From the NCBI RefSeq assembly GCF_905220415.1, contig NC_059550.1, forward strand, positions 10,418,501 to 10,482,500: 64,000 nt of DNA. Reading direction: 5' to 3'. This stretch comes from Colias croceus. Its lineage: Eukaryota; Arthropoda; Insecta; Lepidoptera; Pieridae. The notes under the pieces were generated by a model that was not told where the DNA came from, did no database searches, and saw nothing but the letters and a program-made list of their open reading frames with translations. Of this stretch, positions 33,474-46,001 are shown piece after piece. Each line of letters opens with the position of its first letter. Position 1 is the first letter of the stretch. The position numbers and the translations under genes were made by a program.

Positions 33474-35578
33474 ATGGGTGAAGTGAGTATCTCTTGTGGT
33501 CTTGTTGGAATGTGCTCGCTGCTCTAGATGGTGGTCAGTAGATCCTTTGATCGCGAGTTCGTAGGTCGATGGCTCGGGATACAGTTTACACGACGCGTAG
33601 TCTCGTTTCTGCTATAATTACGTGCTGAATAAAGTTTTGGAATGTACACCGGGGTCCAAAGAGAGCTTTTACGAGGTCACTTCCACGGTCTGGCGTCGTT
33701 CCGCCGAGATTAAAGTACTGTTATACATCTGATAAGCCCCTCGATATATTATCTTCGATATTGTTCATTTTTATTGGAATCGAACGTTCTTGCAATAACA
33801 AATGAGTGGGTATTGTCTTATCTGAATGTATTAACTAATATGCTATCGACCTAATCAATTTATCACATAGGTATACGCACTTGAAACTTATATTGTTATA
33901 TGCTCTATATCCACAATGAACAAACTATATTAATCTTTCTTATATCTTAGTGTATATGTTTGATAAAAACAACAGTAAACTGTAAGACTTCTTAAGAACG
34001 TAAGAAAGCGAGTGGATGTGAACTTAGCACATTCTTAAGTATGACCTCTATAATTTACCGGAACTTTAAGTAGTTGTAAGCGCTTTTCTTTACATAATAT
34101 TATATACCTACTCACATGCCTGAATTTCATATTGATGTATTGTAGTTACGTTTTAAAACATTGAAGGCAAAATACAAGCTGTGTAATCACAAATACCTAC
34201 ATCTGTTCTCAGACAAACTTAATTTTATTAATCACTATGAATCACTATATGAATCATAAATTAAATACAGTTTAAGAAGTTTATTACCATATTCAATAGG
34301 TACATAATAATTAAATTTTCGCTGTAAGAATACCTAGCCTACCTAACTGCATAATATTGAATACTAACTAAAAACTACATAGGTACCTATATTTAATATT
34401 TATCTTATAGGTACTTACTTGTAGCACAGTATAAATATATTTTCATATATATAGACTGTGCTTGTAGTGTGCAGAGTGAATACGAAATACATTGACTTCA
34501 TAAAAATGATCACGTTTTTACAAATCTGTGTCACATTGTAAGGTCAGAGCCGACCAGTAGGTATCGAGACACACGCGCAATAAAATATAGCATATACGGC
34601 AATATTGCACAATTAAGATAGCACAGTCACGTTTGTCATGTAAATACTTTTGTGGTGCGAGTTAAAATATGTCTTTCATTTTTCCAGTCGTTGCTGAAAG
34701 AGGATCCCCTCTCCAGGATCCAGAGAGAAATCATTGAAGTCACGGAGAGGGAAAGGGAGTTCAAGGAGGGCCATTTCAGAATAAATAGGCTCCTGTCAGA
34801 GTCCACCATTGATGTAAACAAACAAAACGGCCACGTCAATGGCAATGGCATCGATAAACCTGGGAAAACTTTAAATAGAGCTGTGTCCACTTCACATCTA
34901 CTAGGGCCTATAGCACCGTCACCTCCTACTACGCCCGCGCTCCTGAATACAAACGGCTACACGCGTAGATTTACGCCTCAAAATGGGACAAAAGGCTTGA
35001 TGCAAAGGTTTATCGCAAGTAAGGGTAAAATGCCAGCTACCTCGCCTGGCGCTCCAACATCCCCTACCGCGCTTGTAACTACGCCCTTTCCACCGGCGCC
35101 GATCGTTCCAATCGTGCCCGCCGTCGCACCTGCGGCTATAACCCGCACGCCTGAGGGCAAACCAGTGAGAAAAGGTTACGTTCCAGTCGAAGAAAAAATA
35201 CAAAAGGAGCTCCAAGAGATGAAAAATAGGGAACACGAATTAAAGAAAATGAGAAAGAAACAAAAGCCGTTCGATTTAGAGCTCAGTGATAATGAAACGA
35301 CTTCGGAATCAGAGGATGAAGAAATCCCGATGCCGGGAAAATTGAAAGCGACAAAATCGATAGGCGAATTATACGAGGCATTGAATGAAGATCTAAGGTC
35401 GCCATCTCCGAGAAATAGTTCCGGGCACGACTCTCTCGGTAGCTTGAAGCCGGCGAAATCGTTGGCGGAGCTGTGCGAGTTGAGTCCAGGACAAGAGTTC
35501 TTAGCTCCGAGCTCGACGCGCCTGATAGCCCAATGGGAATCCATGATTCAACAAAAGCAAGAAGCGGGCGCGGCCTAA
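33474..35578 (+). CDS. Two-exon gene for a basic/acidic low-complexity protein, possibly AKAP2/MISP-like
   Basis: Exon 1 (33474-33482) encodes only MGE before GTGAGT. Exon 2 (34688-35578) begins after TTTTTCCAG in the same phase with SLLKEDPLSRIQREIIEVTE, giving 299 aa. Residues about 8-32 (SRIQREIIEVTEREREF) form a charged helix resembling the conserved REIxExxxREcEl segment of AKAP2/MISP proteins, which are actin- or PKA-associated scaffolds. This assignment is tentative. A Pro/Thr/Ala-rich middle (about 85-165) and a Lys/Glu-rich coiled-coil-like stretch (about 178-202) are followed by an acidic patch (TTSESEDEE). The repeated KATKSIGELYE / KPAKSLAELCE motif and a conserved-looking end (STRLIAQWESMIQQ) complete it. 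Longer isoforms with other first exons are likely. Confidence 0.7.
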
Positions 35579-37370
35579 ATCGCCGGGATGTACGGTTAAA
35601 GCGTGTGATGCCAAAACTGCATCGTAAATAAAAATCGGTGGACTGGAAACGTGTGGTGGGTGAGCTCGCATGCAAAGCGCGTCATGTGGACAGTGTAACG
35701 GACGCCAGTTGGCATTTCGTGATCGTTAAACTCCAACATCCTAACGGTCTGTGCCCGAGTGAAACAGTTCGATTTCTCATTTTTTCGGCCAATCGATTGT
35801 GAAGCAATTAATTTTCTCCGCGAACAATGCAAATGATGGTTATCCGTAACGTCTATTAATATGCTGGAAAGCCGATACGCGCGGCATATGGTGTGAGATA
35901 GTTTCATCCCATTGTTTAGTATTTCTAGTGTATTCAAGAGGTTTTTAAGAAGCTTTCCCGGCGCAATGCGTCTTAGCGTTAGCAAGTGAAGAGAAGCCTC
36001 AATCGTCGTGGGAAATTGGGAAATGTAAGAATAGCTGTGACCTTGATACGCTCGCTTTGTATAATAAAAACTATTTCAAAAGTTTTTGAAACAAATTTCT
36101 ACCCCTTTAATATTTCCATGTATATGTCTATCAATTCCGTTTCGCCACAAATCACGCTTTATAATTTTGATGTAGTTTATTGAATACGTTGTAGGTAAAT
36201 CATTTGCTTTCTTTCATCTTTTATCACATGTCTTCAATAAGCGATGGCAGTCCAATGTTGCCTGATTGCACTCAGATGCGTGATTGTTATGCATAATTCA
36301 TTATTCAATTGCGACATACTTTCACGTTTCATGTATGACCTTCTCTAAGACTAATCTTATTTTGAACTCTTATATGTTCACTCTTATTTCCAACTATTTT
36401 ATTCTTATACACACTAATGATATTTGTTTCAAAAACACATTTTTCTAAAAGATGATGCAAAGTACTTAAAGTTTCCTATTTATAAAATTCTATATACTTA
36501 GATATAAGCGCGTGTTCTAGGCCTCGCTAATAAAAAAAAATTCTTAGCCAATGAATTTACTTGTAAATTAGTGTATTAATACGAAAAAACGTTGATCGTT
36601 GAAATAGAGTGCCTTATTTTATGTAGCGTGTAGCACAAGTTTTAATACTTTTTTATCAATGACAATTTATGTTCTATTATAAATCGTTCATTCGTCGATG
36701 GCAACTCTATCTTTTGTATATTGTATATTTATGAATTATTAATATAACTAATAATATTTTATCAGTGATACAGTCACTAAATGTTATTGAAATGATTATT
36801 ATAATATCGAATTAATGTAAAAAACAAACAGATTGATAAAAATAAACGTGACGGTCGTTTAATCAAGTCAGTATCTTATCAATGCCAGATACAGTTCGAG
36901 AAATAGGTAATTATTGTTGAAGTATATTAAAATTCTATAAATTAAAATACAAGATTGCATATATTTTTTAAGAAATTTGAATGGATTCTATATAATTGTA
37001 TAAATAAATGAAGTAATCCTTATCGATATTGTAAATCTCTGAAAACGTTGTATTGCGTTAAGAGGGAAAGTAGATCAAAATTAAATGCAATGGCGCTGTT
37101 ACAACGAAGCGCTAGTTTATGTACAATTATGTTGACAATAAGATAAATAATACGTTTTCGAAAGATTTGTAGACGAGTATTTATTTTACCATTTATATTA
37201 GTTACATAATTCATCAAAATATTAAATATAAAAGCTTTACGAATTGTGCTTCAGTTCTAAAAACAATCATTAAACTATCTAGAACTATAATAAAGTTGTT
37301 ATTCCTTTTTAATGTTATTCTAATACAGCTAAATACTCGTCTATAAATGTCTTGAACCAAATAAAAAACC
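35579..37370 (+). other. Presumed 3' UTR and flank of the preceding gene
   Basis: No coding signal was seen. AATAAA hexamers occur at about 35627, 36841, 37003 and 37358, so the transcript end cannot be fixed. No repeat was recognised. Confidence 0.35.
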
Positions 37371-40300
37371 GACTGTATCGCTAAGTCTACAGTCAGCTGG
37401 CTAACATAATTTTAATATTTATCGCTTGCGAGGCTCGTACAGTCGTCTTTGTGATAAAATGCCTAAATAACATTGCATAATAATTATTGTTTGAAAATGT
37501 TTACAAATTCGATATTTACAAAATGTAGTATAATTATAATTTATATGTAGGGTTATCGCAATAAAAATGTTGTCAATAAAGAAATGCTTTCTCTTTTCAA
37601 TACCACAGTGTCCTCATGTTACTGTAATTGATACCTCGGCTTCGCTCGTTGTGTGGTTTTATCAGGTTTGTAGCGTTAAAAGCCGACACACTAAACAATA
37701 CTTGGATGTACAATTCCATTTGAATATATTACTGTTTAGGTTTTTACTATTTACCTATTTCAACAACAAATTTCGTTCGTGGCATAGATAATATCATCTT
37801 TAATTTAGATATAAGTACTATTAGCTATTTTAAATGGAAAGAGGCGACAAAATAGATCTTTAATTTTCATAAAAGTATATTTAAGTAATACCTGAATCAA
37901 ATATTCAAATATGTTTTTTAATAAAATCATTACCGCCCTTTATTACATATCAATCAATATTTTACATATTTATGTCAACTATAGACATACATCTCTATAG
38001 TATAGTATAATTACTACAAATCCTCTACGCTAATTTACTACGTCAAATTTTTGTTTGTTTTGATTGCAAATAGCGCCAAGAGCATTGTTTGCTCGTTTGG
38101 AATAACAATGCGAACATTAACCGAATATAAAATAATATAATTAGCGCTTTGTGAGCCAATGTGACTTGTAACGTGCCACTCATAATAAAGAGTTGGGGAA
38201 CATCACCGATGACGTCACGGTTATTAAGTTTTTACATCTATTCAAATCAATTTTATTGCAGAACAAATATAGGTCCAAGGTTATTAGGATGTTTATATTT
38301 ATATGCATTTTTATCAGGGCCTTATTGAGGAAAAAATATTGTTCAATAAAAGTACTCGTCACTTAACATCAATATAGGTACCTATATAAAAAAACAGACC
38401 TACGCGAACAGAAAATTTACTAAATACTGTATTCAAAAATGCATTATTGCGAATGTTGTATTATAACATTATGTTGTATCGTGATTATCGATTTTTGAAG
38501 CACAAATGCCATAAAAGTAAAAATAGAATATTTTTATAAAAATGATGCACTGTAAATTTAATTCTACAATTTACAACTGATGGTATGTGGAAATAATATG
38601 TATTCATTCACTTTTAAATCTTCGTAATACACCCTAATATGTAAGCATGTGAATTTATCTAGCTACTTAATATTAAATCTGAAATAATTAATTCACTTAA
38701 CATATTTACTCAGTTTTAAATATATTTAGAAATAAAAAAATACATAGATAACAAACACGATCTATTATTCATACTGAATAACCCAGATTTACAATCTTAA
38801 ATATCTTAAAAATACAATATTGCAACCGTTATCCAATTTATCATTTATCTCGAGCAGCCGAGTTCAACGAGTGCGCATCGCAGACACAATTTTTAATATA
38901 ACTCCTATGTTTATAAACATTATTAACATTCAATTTTATTGCGATTATAAACATTAATTATTTACTGACCTATCTTTTTACCCGTGCGATAAGACTGAAT
39001 TAAAAAAAGCAAAAATACAAACAATAAAAAATTTAAATGTATACGGAATTAATATATTCAGATTCTCAATAAAATAATATTATAATATTATGCTGTGGCC
39101 TGTGATATATGTTGCGCACCGTAGCAAGATAAAAAATCAAGTTAGTCCAATTTACATATTATTATTATACTTAGTTATACATCGAATACATAATCCTCTT
39201 AAAGTATGTACCTACCTATAATCATATTATATAACAAGTAAAAAGTAACACAAGTGGAATAAATATATGTTTTCAGTATAGATATGTAATGTCAGGCGGT
39301 TTGCCTTGCTCTCAATATTGGGTGTTCATATGGTCCGGTGAAGATTTATCTCATATCAAATGTACAACTAGATCTTAATATAGTAACAAATCGATATTCA
39401 AGCCTTTTCTGAATTAATATATGCATTTACTAATCGCATTTTTAAGGACTATATTTGCAAATACTTAGGGTGCAACATACATTTCTTAATCATAGAATTT
39501 CTGGGTATGTAATATCACTGGTCTATGATTTTTTAAAAAATTAAAATACGTATTTGTAAGATAGATATTTAATATTTAATTTTCATTGCACATCATCCAC
39601 ATCTAAATTTCCACTAGCAAAGGACACATATCCTGACAAAACTCCTTAGGTGGCTCTTGTCAAACGTGGTCATATTATGTTTCTAAATTTTCAAATCGTA
39701 AATAAATAGTTTATAGCTTTTCTATTTTTAACACGAGCTAAGCCGTGGGCTGCAGATAATCCTACTAATACATATTAATTATCGACTTATACATATCACA
39801 TAGTAAAAGTGTCTGTTTGTTCTGGTTGGTTGGTAGATGTTCTTTATTCTTTAACACTAAAAGTACCTATAATTGGACCGATACGAGATAATCTATAGGG
39901 ATTCTAATATCGTGCAAGTGAAGCCGCGGGCTCCAGCTAGTTATCTATTAAGTACATGCATTCCTAGACGATACTAACAAAACACTCGAGACATTTTGTA
40001 GATCACTTGTTTTGAAGTGATTGTTGACGCCACACTTTACAGCTAGATTTATTGAATAAAACTTACAAAATATTATAACAATACTGGAAGTACTACGGCT
40101 CATGCGCATTTTTAGTCTTTAGGTAAGTAATGTTACTGTTAGTATAAATATCATGCCTCAAAAATGTTTATTATTATTTTATGATGAACGTTAAAAGCTG
40201 CCATTGTCTGAAAGCAAATTGCATTGTTATCTCAGTTCTCGATCAATATCCGTCGATAAGGTTCCATTATTACGGCTATTTTATCGGCCTGATTACAGAC

Positions 40301-41600
40301 GATTAACAATGTTTCGAAGTATTTACGGTCAATTAATCGTTCCAAATTAATGTGTCGTCGGATAAGGCTGTTGTTTGATGATCATTGCTTAAAGCTGACC
40401 CTTATAATGGGATGATGCAGCTGATGATCTTCTAGCTGAAAAGAAAATAATTTATAACATATCTTCTTTAGACTAATATAATTATGTCACTAATTAATCT
40501 AAAGAAAACACAAACAGTAGGCCAACGTACAAGTGTACAACCACATATGTGCACTTTGCAGCATTAATAATTAAACATTAGGAAAAAAAAATTATCAGTT
40601 CTTGCATTAATTTCATTTATTTACTGATAGGTAGTCTCTAAAGATATTGGCTTACCAGACGATTTTGTTGGATAATTATGTGATAAGTTAAGTGTATTAA
40701 AATAAGTAGCCGATGATGGTATTTACATAATGTATTCTTCCTTGATTGAAGAAACAGTTTCTATTTGATTTCTGATTGAATACAATTAAATTAAGTTTAA
40801 TATATACTTTAAAGTAAGCGCTTAATCGTGACTGCAATTACGTCATTAGAACCTGCTAAGGAAAATCCAAAACAGAACGAAGGTTACAATATAATTATGT
40901 ATGCTGTTTTCTACGTGCAAACAATTTCTTATTGATGGAAAATTCGTCACTAAAATAGGCATTTTCTTGAATATACATAGTTACCTAGTTATATTAATTT
41001 AACTGAGGACACAGTTTGGTGTTAGAAACAATGTGCAATTGGTATTATTGTTTATTTTAGCATAACTGTATCAAGGAGTATGTAGTTATTTTACTGATAA
41101 TATTAGGTACCTATCAAGTTTCAAACGTGAAGTCGTGGAATTTCAGTATCAATTTAGTTTTTCATATTGTTTAAAAATTTGCCTATAAATCTTATCGATT
41201 AAATTCCAATTAGTGAATCAGTCCTTCTAAACTTTATAAAAAGTCCTGGCTAAATTATTATACATAAATAAATACCTAGCTAAAAATGATATTGTATATG
41301 ATTTTGTTTATCGTGTATTGCGTCAATATAATAATCGCGTCATTCATACGATAATACCCACGGGGAATTGTGCATTTGGCATATTTTGTATGTATCTGAT
41401 TTGTATGTATATGGAACCTGAATAGTATTTTGAATCCATATTGTGATAGTAAGACGAAGCATATCTTAATTAAAGCTTATCAAGTAAGTTTTTTAGTTTG
41501 TACGGAAAGTTAGCAACTGAATAAAAATAATAAATATCATCTCTGCCACATCATAATCTATTTGAATATAAATTTTCAAAAATCGGTATCCATATTAATT
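37371..41600. other. Gene-poor AT-rich stretch
   Basis: I see no exon with coding bias and no tRNA. A perfect cAMP-response-type palindrome TGACGTCA is at 38210-38217. Faded dispersed-repeat ends (AAGCCGCGGGCTCCAGCTAG) lie near 39922-39940. The rest is unremarkable and is either intergenic or deep intron. Confidence 0.45.
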
Positions 41601-41735
41601 ACTAGCTCTGCTCCGCGGTTTCACCCGCATTGCTCCGCTCCTGTAGGTCTTAGCGTGATGATAATTATATTGCCTATAGCCTTCCTCGATAAATGGGCTC
41701 ATGCAAACTCTTCAGCTTTATAATATTGGTATAGG
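41601..41735 (-). repeat. Short dispersed repeat (CTAGCT...TTCACCCGCAT family), internally deleted
   Basis: It opens ACTAGCTCTGCTCCGCGGTT, contains GGTCTTAGCGTGATG, and ends CTTCAGCTTTATAATATTGG. Compared with the copies at 45795-46001 and 47053-47271 the middle is missing. Confidence 0.65.
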
Positions 41736-42703
41736 TTATCGAAAGCTCAAAAATGGGCTCTATCGTTTAATTCATAATATAGTTGTATTAATAATAGAAT
41801 GTGAATGAATTGAATTTTTTAAAAGTATAGTGCCTAGTAGCACAGTTAAGAATGTTTTTACACTGTTTAGTCACAGTTTAGTGGTATCACTTAACACGGA
41901 AAGTTCATCGTGTGTATATATATATTATCTGTGGTCTTACATAACAAAGGCAACCCTTCGTCACGGCCGCCCGGAGCGCCTGCTCCTTAAGGTTAGTGTG
42001 GCCGCTGCTAAATGTCACTCAACTTGTAGAGAATTCATAATGATAGTGACGTAAGATATGCCTGGCTATGTTGCCTGGCTATATATGCAGGATATAATAT
42101 ATAGGCATGGTTTTTTCACACAAACTGGTTTAATACAGATTGGTTTAATACAGACATCTTACAGATTAATGCAGGCATGTACCTAATACCTAATTGAATT
42201 ACCTATGTAGGACTTATAGCGTTGAAGAACTTATAATAAATATAGACAAAAATTATGATTAATCAGCGATGCACTTCTTATTTTTACTTACAATTGTATG
42301 GAAAAAAACAACTTCTACACCTAATTAAGAAAATAAGAAATATTATGTTTTATATCAGCAATTAATATTCAACTCTAGGTATTTATACCATGTGTATACT
42401 ACGCTGTAAAATAAGCTTATTTTTTAATCTTACCTGTAATCTATATAACTATCGAATTTCAACAAAATCAGTTCAATAGCTTTGTAACACCTCTACACTT
42501 TACTGCCATAATCCGTAAAAACTGGGATTCACAATATTGTGTATTAGGATTATGAACGCGATAGTTTGTCTTATAAAGATTAAAATAGAAATTGTACTAG
42601 TCTGTCAGGTTTATTACCTGACTCCACTAGAAGGTTAAGTTTTTTCGAGTATGTGTAGGTACTTATATTTATATGCCACGCTTAAATGGGGCTATACAGG
42701 CTT
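41736..42703. other. AT-rich DNA without recognised genes
   Basis: A short GC-richer patch at 41957-42010 contains GGCCGCCCGGAGCGCCTGCT. Nothing in it could be tied to a gene or repeat. Confidence 0.3.
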
Positions 42704-43187
42704 TTTGCAATGGGTTATTGTAAATTTGCCACAAAGTTAATTCGTCACCTAAAAAAGTATGTGTAAATTTGCCACACTTTTATTTTTTTAAAGTTAATTC
42801 GTCACGATTTAATATCAAGTATTGTAAATTCGTCACATCGTTATTTTAAGTACAGATAGCAAAAAAATTAAACAATAAATTAATTTAAAATGTTTATTTC
42901 TTAATCAGTTTTAGATTTTCAACCTTACATGTAAAAAAATCACAGTCAAATTGGATGGCGATGGACTTTGTAAAAACATAAGGAAAAGCATAACAAAGAT
43001 AAATTTTGCTAAAAACCAAGGAACATCTATTTTGTATATGTTCTAAAAATTCACAGCAGTTATAAAGAGTATTACTTAATAAATATCTAATATCTACATT
43101 ATTCTACATAGGTAATGGTAAAAAATCACAGTTCTCTCTATAAATATTTTTAAAATGTAATGAAATGAGAGCGGCTCTATAACTAAT

Positions 43188-43402
43188 TAGACTGCCTCCT
43201 TGGTACAGTGGTTGACGCGTGAGCGTAAAACCGAGGGGTCCTGGGTTCGATTCCCGGTGGAGACGAAGAAAAAAAAAATGTCTCGGTCTGGCAGGACACA
43301 GAAGGCTGATCACCTACTTGTCCCTAAAGAAAATCGATCAGTGAAACAGATGTGTAATGCATCTGCCCCTTACCCCACTTGGGGACATGGGACTTCACTT
43401 CA
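43188..43402 (+). repeat. tRNA-derived SINE inserted in the TIR element
   Basis: The head has an A-box-like TTGGTACAGTGGTTGA and a perfect B box GGTTCGATTCC (43245-43255), followed by an A-run, a body with ACAGAAGGCTGATCACC and an end near ACTTGGGGACATGGGACTTC. It is flanked by CTATAACTAAT on both sides (43177-43187 and 43403-43413). The cloverleaf is incomplete, so it is a SINE and not a tRNA gene. Confidence 0.85.
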
Positions 43403-43468
43403 CTATAACTAATATTTATCACAATCGTATAAAAATAAGGATAAAATATTTTTCACCTATTTTGTATA

Positions 43469-43726
43469 CAGGGTGTAAGGGACAGCCTCCCGAAAACTTT
43501 AACCATGGAATCATTCTGAGCAATTTTCTCATAGAAAGCATAATATTGTGGAAATGAAAAAAAAATTTCAACCTCCCATACAAAATTAGCATCTCACTCG
43601 AAAATTTTGTATGGGAAGCCGAATTTTTTTTTTCATTTCCGCAATATGGTTTCTTTGGGAAAGTTGCTCAGAAAGATGACCTGAGTCCATGGTCAAAGTT
43701 TTCGAAAGACTGTCACTTACACCCTG
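43469..43726. mobile_element. 258-bp palindromic MITE, Tc1/mariner-like
   Basis: The ends CAGGGTGTAAGGGACAG and CTGTCACTTACACCCTG are inverted copies, and the arms match nearly throughout (CATACAAAATT ... AATTTTGTATG near the centre). A TA precedes the left end. The uninterrupted sequence TTTTGTATATGTTC at 43032-43045 represents the pre-insertion site and supports a TA target. Confidence 0.75.
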
Positions 43727-44448
43727 AATGTTCTAAAAATATACAACAGTTATAAAAAATATTACTTAACATCTATATTATTCTACATAGGTAATCGTAA
43801 AAATCACAGTTCTCTCTATAAATATTTTTAAAATGCAATGAACTAAAAGCGGCTCTACAATATTTATAACAATCCTATAAAAATAAGGATAAAATATTAT
43901 TCTTTTATTTTAACAAGTAAAGATATTGCTCTTACTTTACTTAAATCATATCCTATAATATTAGAAAAACACAAAGCAAATAAAAATCAAAACTCAAACA
44001 GACTAGCGCGTTTCATGATCATGACAATTAATAAATCACAGTTAAAATCACATTAATTATTTTTATAAGTCAACTTTCGTTTTCCATAAAAATAAAAATT
44101 CTAATATATAAAAAATCATTTCAAACTTTTAAAAAGCGCATATCAATTTGACTCAATAATGAATTTACCTTATGTTATTGATGAATTTACCTTATGTGAA
44201 TGATGACTGTAATATTAAAATGAAAATCATTATATTGCTGGTTTCATCGCAGGCTGAAAGGTATAATTCACTTGCCTTGCTTGCTGGCGGTACTTTACTA
44301 CTTGTGGCAAATTTACAATAACCCGAATATACCTGTGACGAACTTACACATACTTTTTAAGGCATGTGACGAATTTACTTTCAATGTATGGAGTTTTAAA
44401 AACGTGACGAATTAACTTTGTGGCAAATTTACAATAACCCTTTGCAAT

Positions 44449-45011
44449 TAGTTTCGTGTGATTCAACATTTGTTTACTGAGGGAACATTTGAATACCTAA
44501 CAGATTTTTATACGAAATCACGTCTTTATTTTTCTCTCTAACCTTTACCTATAGTATAATTTACATGTATTCAGCGAACGTTCATATATGAAAATTGAAA
44601 TATAATGAAGAATATTTTACATTGAAAAATGACCCTGGAAGTCATTTGAGCATAACGAAGCACTCGCAAATGGTTAACGATACAATATGTAAATACTAAA
44701 TATGCTAGAAGTTGTAGTATCGCCAGAAGGTATGCGTGAACTATAATTTAATTAGTATCAATTTATTTGTCTCGGTCAACGACTATGTGAACTAGACAGA
44801 ATGCTATTTACCTCCTGTACAGAGGCGTTTTAACATGAATTTCTCTACTTATAAGTATATTATATTTTTATCTGTTGAATGGTCCAATTTTTTGTTGTTG
44901 CTTTTTCCTTAAACTTTTCAATTTTTCAATAAAGCATCTTTCACTTAATGAATATAATATATTATACTTATAAATAACATATTATGACACACCTATTAAT
45001 GTTGAATAGTA
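44449..45011. other. AT-rich spacer
   Basis: Nothing was recognised between the TIR element and the truncated LINE copy. Confidence 0.3.
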
Positions 45012-45027
45012 GGTAAATACTGGAATG

Positions 45028-45203
45028 CCGAGGGGGTTGCGGAAGAATTCTAACAAATACCCGCGGCCCCCTCATTAAAGCGGCTCGACGGAACACAGTG
45101 GGGTTTTAGTCGGTAAGAATCCGACATAACCCACGGCACCTTCCCCGGGGGCCGTGGGTATCTTTGGAGGATTTCCCCACTAAAAAAAAAAAAAAAAAAA
45201 AAA
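45028..45203 (+). mobile_element. 5'-truncated non-LTR retrotransposon copy with poly(A)
   Basis: About 155 bases of GC-rich 3' UTR (CATAACCCACGGCACCTTCC at 45124-45143) end in an A-run at 45182-45203. A perfect 16-bp duplication, GGTAAATACTGGAATG, flanks the insert (45012-45027 and 45204-45219). The perfect TSD and intact poly(A) indicate a recent L1-style insertion of a different family from the 16-21 kb element. Confidence 0.85.
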
Positions 45204-45794
45204 GGTAAATACTGGAATGAATAACTTGAATACATTATCTAAATAAAACTTCTTTGACGTAGTACCTAATCTGTTGTTTCCATAATTTCTAAAGGAAAAT
45301 AAAAGGCGTAAAAATGTAAATGAGATATTATTATGCAAGGTCTAGATTTTGACGGTCACATTAATAATTCATAACTTCTGAAACACTGGCTGTTCTAAAG
45401 CGGCTTTGTTTTTTTTTTTATTTCAAACTGCTTCTTTTTAAGGTTATAGGTATATCTTTAGGCATAACTTCTTAATAACTTTTACAATCTATTCACAGTA
45501 TTGGGTTATTTTCCACGAGTTGAAGATGTTTTTTTAAATAATTTTGACACTGGACCAGTTTAAAGAACATACCTAAGTAATAAGTTGTTAATTCTTATTA
45601 CTTAAGTACTTACAGCTCAAAGTAAACTAATATCGTGATGGAAGTCGTGTTAACAGCAAAGTTCGATGACATGTGACATAAACTAAACGGCACTTTTCCA
45701 GCCTTGTGGTTTATGTACTAAGTATTTGCTTTCTCCCGCGGCTTCGATCGTGTGCACTTCATGTAATTGAAGATAGATTGCCATAAAAATGTTA

Positions 45795-46001
45795 ATCTAT
45801 ACTAATATTATAAAGCTGAAGAGTTTGTTTATTTGAACGCGCTTACCTCAGGAACTACTGGTCCGATTTCAAAAATTATTTCAGTGTTAGAAATCCCATT
45901 TATCGAGGAATTTTATCTCATCTCATCAGGAGGCTTTATATCATCACGCTAAGACCAATAGGAGCTTAGCAATGCGGGTAAAACCGCAGAGCACAGCTAG
46001 T
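45795..46001 (+). repeat. Short dispersed repeat (TAATATTATAAAGCTGAAGA family), full copy
   Basis: It runs from ATCTATACTAATATTATAAA through GGAACTACTGGTCCGATTTC to GCGGGTAAAACCGCAG and ends ACAGCTAG. Opposite-strand copies lie at 41601-41735 and 47053-47271. Confidence 0.7.

Larger units (their letters stand above)
42712..44440. mobile_element. 1.73-kb TIR element with 8-bp TSD and GTAAATTTGCCAC/GTTAATTCGTCAC subterminal repeats
   Basis: The ends are perfect 37-bp inverted repeats starting GGGTTATTGTAAATTTGCCA and ending ATTCGTCAC. Direct repeats TTTGCAAT flank both sides (42704-42711 and 44441-44448). Subterminal copies of GTAAATTTGCCAC, GTTAATTCGTCAC and GTAAATTCGTCAC recur on both sides. 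Inside are an older tandem duplication, a SINE (43188-43402) and a MITE (43469-43726). No transposase was recognised. An 8-bp TSD fits several superfamilies (hAT, P, Merlin-like), but the GGG terminus does not look like hAT. Confidence 0.8.

Noticed and set aside
34652..34687. Upstream extension of the 308-codon frame to 34652
   Set aside because: There is no ATG at that start and the stretch is the polypyrimidine tract and acceptor of the intron; coding begins at 34688 and joins MGE of exon 1.
43200..43412. tRNA gene at the GGTTCGATTCC box
   Set aside because: The B box is good, but the acceptor and anticodon stems do not pair, and a flanking TSD and an A-run show a SINE.
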